Shown here piece by piece: positions 56,870 to 64,000 of a stretch of 64,000 nt of DNA. The position numbers were made by a program, and so were the translations under genes. Numbering within the stretch: the stretch's first letter is position 1; each line of letters begins with the position of its first letter. The notes beneath the pieces are model-generated. The model was not told the DNA's origin and did not search any database. It was given only the letters and a program-made list of their open reading frames with translations. The DNA is from Atriophallophorus winterbourni (lineage: Eukaryota > Platyhelminthes > Trematoda > Plagiorchiida > Microphallidae), in NCBI GenBank assembly GCA_013407085.1, contig JACCGJ010015249.1, forward strand, positions 1-64,000. The letters are read 5' to 3'.

Positions 56870-58140
56870 TTTCATTATTATGAATCATACATCATTTACT
56901 GTTTTCCTAATTTTATTTTCTCGTATCACTTCAGAATGGTTTGTCTAGAAAACACTGAATAACATGCAACATTTGGTAAAACTAAATAAAATATAATTTT
57001 GCATGCCAATTACCTATTGTTCTTCTATAAATACTGGGGTGTGGCAGAACATGGTTTTATCTAAGGATGAATCGGAATCAATTTAGGTTTTTGATTACTA
57101 CAAACATGATGGCTAACAATTTTTATGCAATCTTAATTGAACTTAAAGAATCGAAATTCATAGAAACATAATATAGATATTTCGGAAGCTTTTAGAAATG
57201 CTTGATGGTGAATTGATGAGCTATGTTTTAATAATTTTGGGTATGAATAATAAATAATGAATAGCTATCTGATAAAACCAGTGGGACATCTTCAATTATA
57301 GGAAATTCAAACGTGTTAATTGCGTTACTCGACGAATGTCGTTTCTCTGAATGTAAAGCATGAAACAAAAATGTATGTTAACGTACATTAATATCACAGA
57401 TTTTTCGCTGAATTATTGAAATTAATTACTTTGTAATGGATTAAACACAATAGACCATATCATGCTTTGTAGATGTTTTTCACACGTCCTGAATTTTATT
57501 ACACAACATTATAATTTGAGCCTGTCTTCCTGACAGGATGTGGATTTCTATGAGCTCAGTCACTGTAGATGACTGTGTATTCGGCATTATTCATTACTTA
57601 AGCGTGTACAAATTTGAAATCCCTTATGTTAAATAATATGCGTTGTATTGGGGAACACGTAATTTTGTAGTACGTTCTGATTCAGAACAACAGAGCTTTC
57701 GGAGTAATCTATTTCATGTATCTAATTTTCTTTTCAATTATGACGACTGGCCCAAGAGCTGTATGAAATTGATGAAGAACAAACTTACTTCATGATTTTC
57801 TAAACGTGAATCAAAAGGATTTGGTGTAACGGAAATGTTGCTGAATTAGATAATTGACCACCTTACTCATTAGCACATCTACAATAGCGTGTGCAGCAAC
57901 ATTTACAAACAAATGGATGACAAAAGTGAGTCTTGTGAGTCTTGTGCTCTGTTATCTTTGCTTATTGATGAATGAGAATGAAAAACTCTAGGTTATCTGG
58001 TTAAATGTGATTAAGTTTGATGATGATATAAAAAGGATACATGTTTTTACGTAATAAGTCAAATTTATGTCGATACTCATGGTCAAGCTATTCATAATAA
58101 AAACCTGATTAATGTGAAAGGATTCAGCTAAAAAATTACG
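56870..58140. other. No recognised feature
   Basis: AT-rich, no frame above 60 codons and no element motif. Confidence 0.5.
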
Positions 58141-58144
58141 AGTA

Positions 58145-58330
58145 TTGAAGGTAATTCAAAGTAATTCAAGATTTTTAATAGTCTGAATAACAACAAGCTA
58201 AACAACAACGATAAGATGGTATAAATTTAAATGAGTGTATAAAAATATAGGAAATAAATTAGGCTGTATATAAGTGTTCGGGAAACAAATAATTCGATAA
58301 AAATTTGGCTAAATTCCGGCAAGATACTGT
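58145..58330 (-). mobile_element. Solo CR1-like 3' end
   Basis: 'ggtaattcaaagtaattcaa' matches the 3' terminal repeat at 13255-13280, followed by 3'-UTR-like sequence but no ORF2 coding region. It is a strongly 5'-truncated insertion. Confidence 0.6.
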
Positions 58331-58435
58331 AGTGAGCAACGAAAGAAGGTAAACCTTTTTTAAGTAAAATATACACGGACAGAATAAAAATACCTTTTTT
58401 ATTTTAAGCGTGGCTGGGCTACCACCAGCATATAT

Positions 58436-58990
58436 TCATGGGTCCCTTCGCTTGAATAAATCGTGTAAGGTTCCAGCAGCCAGCCAGCCAGCCAGAACTC
58501 GCCGGCGCATGTTTACCACATCACATCCGGTAAGATTTTTCTGAAATCGAGTCTTCACGTAGTACCGTATGTTGAATGAGGAGTCCCCGCATTCCAGCAG
58601 TGCTCGAATCATCTCCAATTCCGAAGGCGTTAGACGTCGGTTGCGAAAGAACCACGACACAGCTTCCCCGGTTTGTAATTCATGGTAATGAACCATGTTA
58701 CCATTGGTGACGCGGAAACTAGAGCCCATACGCCCCAAGTTGAAATGGGCTTCGCATTGTGTTGCAATCGAATTTCTACGGCGAAGGCCAAGGTTTGGTT
58801 TCTGGGAGTATTCTTTTCGTTGACATATATATTTAATAAATGTCGACTGGCCCGATTGGTTCATTTTGATGTACGGATGGCATAGTGGGTACCAGAAACT
58901 CGAGCGAAATCGGTCAGCAAGTGGTTCAATTCCACGAGACTTCCAATCGCGCGGTTGCCAATGGTGCCCTGAAAATAATCTGAGTGATAT
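58436..58990 (-). pseudogene. Diverged MULE transposase N-terminal fragment
   Basis: A 142-codon minus frame (58864-58436) contains KYICQRKEYSQKP, TQCEAHFNLGRMGSSF, MVHYHELQ and SSFNIRYYVKTRFQKNLTGC, then DVVNMRRRVLAG. It aligns segment by segment with the N-terminal half of the 19.5-kb MULE (SFNICNYIRTQ.., DVRNMRWKLLAS). A first exon part, one frame away at 58870-58985, reads SLVELNHLLTDFARVSGTHY, parallel to SLVEAAGAISRFQSSTGSSY. The catalytic half is absent. CAGC repeats lie at 58476-58492, and the 5' flank has repeated 'caaccaatcaaa'. Confidence 0.75.
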
Positions 58991-59199
58991 CGTTAGAGCT
59001 CATAATCAAAAGTGACGGTGGACCCTTTGCAGAGCTATTTATTGGAGCTGAAGCAACCAATCAGAATTCAACCAATCAAAATAATCTGTATGAATGTTGA
59101 CAGGCGTTGTAGCTGAAGCAATTCAACCAATCAAAAGTTTTGCAGGTTGTAGGGATAATGTTTGCCCGTGTAAGGGATTGTTCGCGATTATGAAGGTTT

Positions 59200-60440
59200 T
59201 GAAAGTTAAGATAAGGTATGCTCTGATTCGTAGATAGGGAAATTCGAACATATAAGCTCAGTGTCTATATTTTATGCCTCCACGCTCTATTTTGGATATT
59301 AATATACTTTATGTAGAACTTACAGAGAGATAAACCTTACTGATATACTAAATGCAAATATGTCACGCATTATAGCCCCTCACCCGATTTTCTATTCATA
59401 CAATAACTGCTCATATGTTGAATTTCTGTAAAACTGATTGATTATCATTTACCTTAACCATTTTAACGAACGAAAAATTCCCAGCACGTATGACCTTGAA
59501 AATGTTAATAATTATTGTTAATTTGTTAATTATCGATCATGCTCAGCATGGCTTGGAATTCCAAGAATAAAATATTTTTCATTCATTTATTTATTTATCT
59601 ATTTATATTCAACCCAATTTCAGGCATAATGGCTCTAAAAGGTTACCAAACATTGTGAAGGAAAATGGAAGTAAATGACGTGAAAATTCAAGTAATTAAA
59701 TAAATTTCCCCAGAAAAAATGAGAAAAATGCCGAAGAGCACTTTCCAGTGGGTACCGAATCATCATATTATGAAATTATCTGGAAATCAGGAAAAATGAT
59801 TATCGAATATATCAGTTCCTGAAAATAATGCAAATTTATGGCTTCGTCTAGAGGAGAATTATCTGCAGTCAATAAGAGATTTGTTTTATAGATGTGACCT
59901 GTATGTGAAATGGATTTGATCATTCTGTCCGATTCAATAAATTTCACTAACGACGATCGTACTTAGAATGTAACTCTTGGAAACAGATCTCAATAATGAA
60001 ATGATCATGATTGCTCTTTTTTGGGAACTAGGGCCAAAAGCCTTTGCACTCTTAGGAAGAAGAAGAAAATTGCTTTATTTATTTGGACAAATTTCCGTCA
60101 GTCATTAATTCAACCACACAAATTTCCTTAATACATCTTACATATCGAAGTTATAATTTATAGTTTTATGGAAATCTTTGGACTGACAGTCAAATTTTCA
60201 AAGCGGAAATAGCTTCAAATTTGTCTACCAAAAATTTAAAATGATGTGATTGTAATTCACAAATTATCAGCCTGCAAGAATATGTTAAAACTGCTTTTCC
60301 AATATTCATTTGCAATTTCTCTAATCAACGCAACAATAAATCACATGTTCCTAAATATATAAAAATGCATATCAATTTAAAGCTTATGGGTTGTCGAAAA
60401 TTACTCTTTGATATAGAAACATGTTAAAAAATAAAGAATA
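59200..60440. other. No recognised gene
   Basis: AT-rich. A TTTA-type repeat (59585-59606) and a GAA run (60056-60068) are the only visible structures. Confidence 0.45.
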
Positions 60441-60452
60441 CGCCACTTTGTG

Positions 60453-60836
60453 ATGGAAGTCAACGACGTTGTGCTTGTAATAACCGACGAAGTTACGAGA
60501 AACTCATGGCCTCTGTGGGTCATCAAGAAAACCTACGTTGACTAAGATGGGTGAGTGTGGAAGGTATCGATTCAGAATGCGAAGGGTTTGGTTGATAGGG
60601 TTATTCACGAGGTTTGTTTGTTGGTGGGTGTTGCGGATGAAGGCCAGTTCACTTCTTCAAGAGTGGCAGAACCGGAAAACATGGTGGGTCTAGCAAACTA
60701 TTTCCCTTCAAAAAGCCACATATGTCCAATGATGGCGATGCGACGTGGCGTGTGTGACTCGCCACTAAATGAAGTCAATTGCCGTTTGGGTTTAGACGTT
60801 GAGGTCATAGGAAGAATTCGGCGGGAGGTGTAAGAT
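60453..60836 (+). pseudogene. BEL/Pao retrotransposon pol 3' end
   Basis: It encodes EVNDVVLVITDEVTRNSWPL, then (stops interrupting) VWKVSIQNAKGLVDRVIHEV, CLL and RVAEPENMVG. This is the layout of the domain that ends BEL/Pao pol (DUF5641: D-V-V-L, R-N-x-W-P-L, basic strand, CLL). The stretch after 60680 may be the start of the LTR or a gag-pol remnant. GC content exceeds the flanks. Confidence 0.75.
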
Positions 60837-61029
60837 GTAGCTTTATCAAATTCTTCCTTGTTCATTCATCTTTACCTTATATTTTGAATCAATTTTTAGA
60901 CCCTAAAATTTATTGAATATATTTGCGTGGTATTTATATTTATGTTGTGTTTGATGCAAAACATTCCTTTTGTTAATAAAAACTTCCTATTATAAGTATT
61001 TTCTTAATTGTTGTTGTAATTGTTGCTAA

Positions 61030-62840
61030 TTACAGTACCGTATATCGTCTAAATTGTTGCTTTTGAATTTGTCTAACTGAGAAACGGGTTGAATACGCGT
61101 TACTCACGTGTGAAACGTTACAGTTCTCAGTATGCAGGATTTTTAATGCAGACAGGAAGTCACTCCATATCCGTAGTTGGGTAAAATCATGTAGATTTGG
61201 TTTTACCATTTGCTCTTTAGAAGGCAAATTTCTGAATGGGACACCAACTTTGTCGCACGATGATGAATCCTTTTAAGTATTTCGATATCCTTTTTTGCAA
61301 TGGTGCCAAGGCTCGGATGGAATATTCCATAACAGAATGTACATCCGTAGTAATTGACCGCGGTAAAGTTTCCGGCGTAAAAATCCTGAATATCTCTCAA
61401 GGTAAGGCAGGCTTCATTGTATACTGTCCTGCAATGATGTCCAGGCTTAAGGTTAAATGACACCTAGATAACGAGATCTTTTTCTACGGTGGTTCATAAA
61501 ACATCTTGAGTGCCAAGCTGATACATGTGGTACCGAGTGTTTCGAAGCCGCAGCATTTTACATCTCGCACGGTTAAATGGTAACTCATTTGACCATGACC
61601 AACGAAATAGGGTGTACATATCCCGTTGTAATTACATACAGTCTTTAACATACCTGACACGTTTCCATGTTTTAATATCATCTGCAATCAGTATCATGTT
61701 ACATCCAACATCCTATACTATATTGTTCATGTACACCAAGAATAGAAGAGGTCCATGCACCAGTCTATAGTTTGCTGTATCTGAACGGCTAACACCTTTA
61801 TAAATAGGAGTTATCATCCCTGATTTCCAATGCGGGTGGTATGTTTCCTTCATGTAGGCTGAGATTAAATAAACGCGTGAGAGGAGCAGTCACAGCAATG
61901 CGACATCTGCGAAGTATAGCAAGGGCAATTTGTCTGGTGGGGACTTTATTCCGTAAAACTTGGTATAAGGTACAACGCTTAGGATTGAAGACAAGTAAGT
62001 AAGACGTTGCTAAAGCATCTTTGGTATCTTGGGCAGATTTAGTCAATCAATTAGGGGTTTGTACAGAGAATACGCCCGGTTTGATTCGTGATCGCTCATC
62101 TAAAATCTCGTAAAGAAGATTAGGATTTTTTCATTCTCCAAAGCAATCTTCTCTTACAAGAATAGAGACGTCACTCCGTATCTCGCTTCCAAGTTGCTTC
62201 CCTACCAAAATTCGTATGAGTTACACAAGACTATTTCTGTATGGCTTACAACTTCTTAGTTCTACTCCGGATACGAATCTGGTAGTTGTGGTTGCATTTG
62301 TGTGGCTCGCAAATAGTGTTTTCGTTAATCTACGAATTCAGATGATTTAGAAATGTATTGTATTATAAGCCCGAACGCATGAAATCAAACTCCTAAGTAT
62401 GTGAATCCTTGAGACTGATATTGAAGGATTTGAATTGTATTTTTCTGGAAAAAATTGTCTGTTTGCTCAATCGTTCCACACTAACTGCATGCGATCATCT
62501 CTTACAAGAGTGGTGACGTTACTCCGAATCTTGCAGAATCGCTTCCAAGTTGCTTATCTACCAAAATTCGTATGAGTTACACAAGAATATTTCTTCATAG
62601 CAAACGACTTCTTAGTTTTACTCCAGATACAAATCTGGTAGTTGTGGTTGCGTTTGTGTAGTTTGCAAATAGCGTTTTCGTCAATTTTCGAATTCAGATG
62701 ATTTAGAAATGTATTGTATTATAAACCCAAATGCATGAATTCAAACTCCTGAGTGTGTGCATCCTGGAGACTGATATTGAAGAATTTAAATTGTATTTTC
62801 CTGGAAAATATTGTCTGTTCGCTTAATCGATCCGCACTCC
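61030..62840 (-). pseudogene. Old CR1-like ORF2 with internal tandem duplication
   Basis: Minus-strand scraps: RKIHHRATKLV-like (61250), LVHGPLLFLVYMN and MILIADDIKTWKRVR (61690), and FNLSLHEGNIPPALEI (61830). Many stops. Part of the linker is duplicated in tandem: 62148-62490 and 62491-62835 share long stretches, such as 'aaaattcgtatgagttacac' and 'tctggtagttgtggttg'. Confidence 0.7.
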
Positions 62841-63109
62841 ATAAATAATCAAACAAAAGAATAGCATCCTCATTCTTTCTCAGTCGTGCCAGATCCGCGA
62901 TTTCTCTCTGATTCTTTCAACCACAACTAATTTTAGCAAGCTTGAACTTCACGTGCTTACTACTACATCTGGTTTGCCGTGGAGACATATTTCTTATTAT
63001 GGATTCTGCAAGATGTTCAACTACAACAACATGATTGTGAAATTGCATAATACGCAGAAGCAATACAGCCACTGAAAGGATGAATGAATAAAAGCCTGTC
63101 AAATCCCTC

Positions 63110-63990
63110 TACCTAGATTTCAGCAAGGCTTTTGTTTCCGTAAATAACCGGCTTTTAGAGATTAAGCTACCAGCAAAAGTCATAGTGAGTAGTCAACTCG
63201 CTTTGATAAAAGTTTCATTACTGAAAGGACATTCAGTGTTCGGATAGTGTCTAAGCTGTCGTACCAAACCGACGTGATCATTGGGGAATCCCAATCGTCA
63301 GTACTCGGTCGTCTTTCATTACTTATTTCCAATGATGTCTTATCGTCGGCATTGAACTGCCCATGTTTATCGGATCAACGGATGAAGATTCCCTGGTGAA
63401 CGACCGTGAACGGGTCATATACTGGTCATACCATGAGGACCTCTCTTCAAAATTTAACAAGAGCTAAACCTTTTCAGCACTAGTTGATGAGATTTTTTGT
63501 CCAGGTGTCAGACAATTCTCTCAGTGTTATTGCCACAAAGTATGATAATGATTTAAGTGTACTGGTTTTCACTGAGTTCAAATGGAAGGACCAATGCACC
63601 GCTGGAGATCAACATAGTCTTGAAGTACTGTTTCAGATGCGATGCGTGCTATCCAGTAGAAGACACGATGTATTCCAGCTACAAGTACTTCGCATTTAAA
63701 AAATTGTGTCCAGGCGTGGTGCCCTTACTACAAGAAGGACATTTTTCGATTTGATTGCGTTCGGAATCTCGCAACTCGTATGTTTGCCGGTCAGCGAGGT
63801 TAACCATACACTCCACAATGGAAGTCTGTAGATCATTACTTAATTGCGCGCCGTCATTTGAGAGGCGACTTAGTTAAAACTTCAAGATCTTGAAGGTGTT
63901 AGGCGGCTTTATAATTAACGAATTCTTCAAATGATGTCCCGAGCTGGAAATCCGCTGGCATTCACTCTATCTTGCTAAGGAGCGGTGTAG
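63110..63990 (+). pseudogene. CR1/Jockey-like RT relic
   Basis: Scraps read YLDFSKAFVSVNNRLLEIKL (63112), VIIGESQSSVLGRLSLLISN (63270) and LIARRHLRGDLVKT (63840), spread over several frames. The family seems distinct from the main CR1 copies. It runs to the window edge. Confidence 0.6.
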
Positions 63991-64000
63991 AAATGAATCA

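Noticed and set aside
1..64000. CRISPR arrays, bacterial operons, rRNA or canonical tRNA genes
   Set aside because: No regularly spaced repeats, ribosome-binding-site-led gene strings, rRNA stretches or complete tRNA cloverleaf were seen. The window is eukaryotic throughout.

Overview
This is a eukaryotic, AT-rich, repeat-dominated window with no bacterial features. It most likely comes from a digenean trematode, probably a schistosomatid. Four observations support that: CR1-like and RTE-like non-LTR retrotransposons of the general SR1/SR2 type; MULE transposase genes with 32- and 34-nt introns; a SINE-like family with a hammerhead-ribozyme fold resembling the schistosome Sm-alpha elements; and a locus that looks like a schistosome micro-exon gene (MEG). 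The species assignment is inference.

Two host gene models are proposed. (1) About 0.45-8.6 kb (+): a duplicated promoter/leader, a signal-peptide exon at 647, and eleven coding exons with GT-AG sites and matching phases. They give a 368-residue cysteine-rich secreted or surface protein; the largest intron holds a CR1 insertion. (2) About 39.2-44.4 kb (+): a TATA box, a signal-peptide exon at 39302, and a series of 12-33 nt phase 1-1 micro-exons ending in a stop at 44375. The joined model is 89 residues. More micro-exon-like segments and terminal-type exons lie between 45.3 and 55.3 kb.

Most other recognisable sequence is mobile DNA. CR1-like copies lie at 5-6.8, 10-11.7, 13.3-17.3 (nearly complete, with ORF1), 18.3, 21.4-22, 24.1-24.5, 25.6-28.7, 35.2-36.0, 37.6-38.7 and 61-64 kb. 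RTE-like pieces lie at 13, 22.2-22.8 (a perfect 242-bp inverted repeat), 29.4-31, 37-37.5, 51.2-52.3 and 55.5-56.5 kb. There are two related MULE copies (17.3-18.2 and 19.3-20.8 kb), a third diverged MULE fragment (58.4-59 kb), and a piggyBac 3' end (32.3-32.9 kb). A deleted Gypsy element lies at 23.1-24.1 kb, a BEL/Pao end at 60.5 kb, and a Tigger-type non-autonomous element at 48.0-48.9 kb. Hammerhead/SINE-like copies are scattered through both gene regions.

Gaps in which I recognise nothing: 8.8-9.9, 11.8-12.6, 18.4-19.3, 28.8-29.4, 31.1-32.3, 33-34.6, 52.9-54.4, 56.9-58.1 and 59.2-60.4 kb. All splice models are from reading by eye; no alignment, search or transcript data were used.
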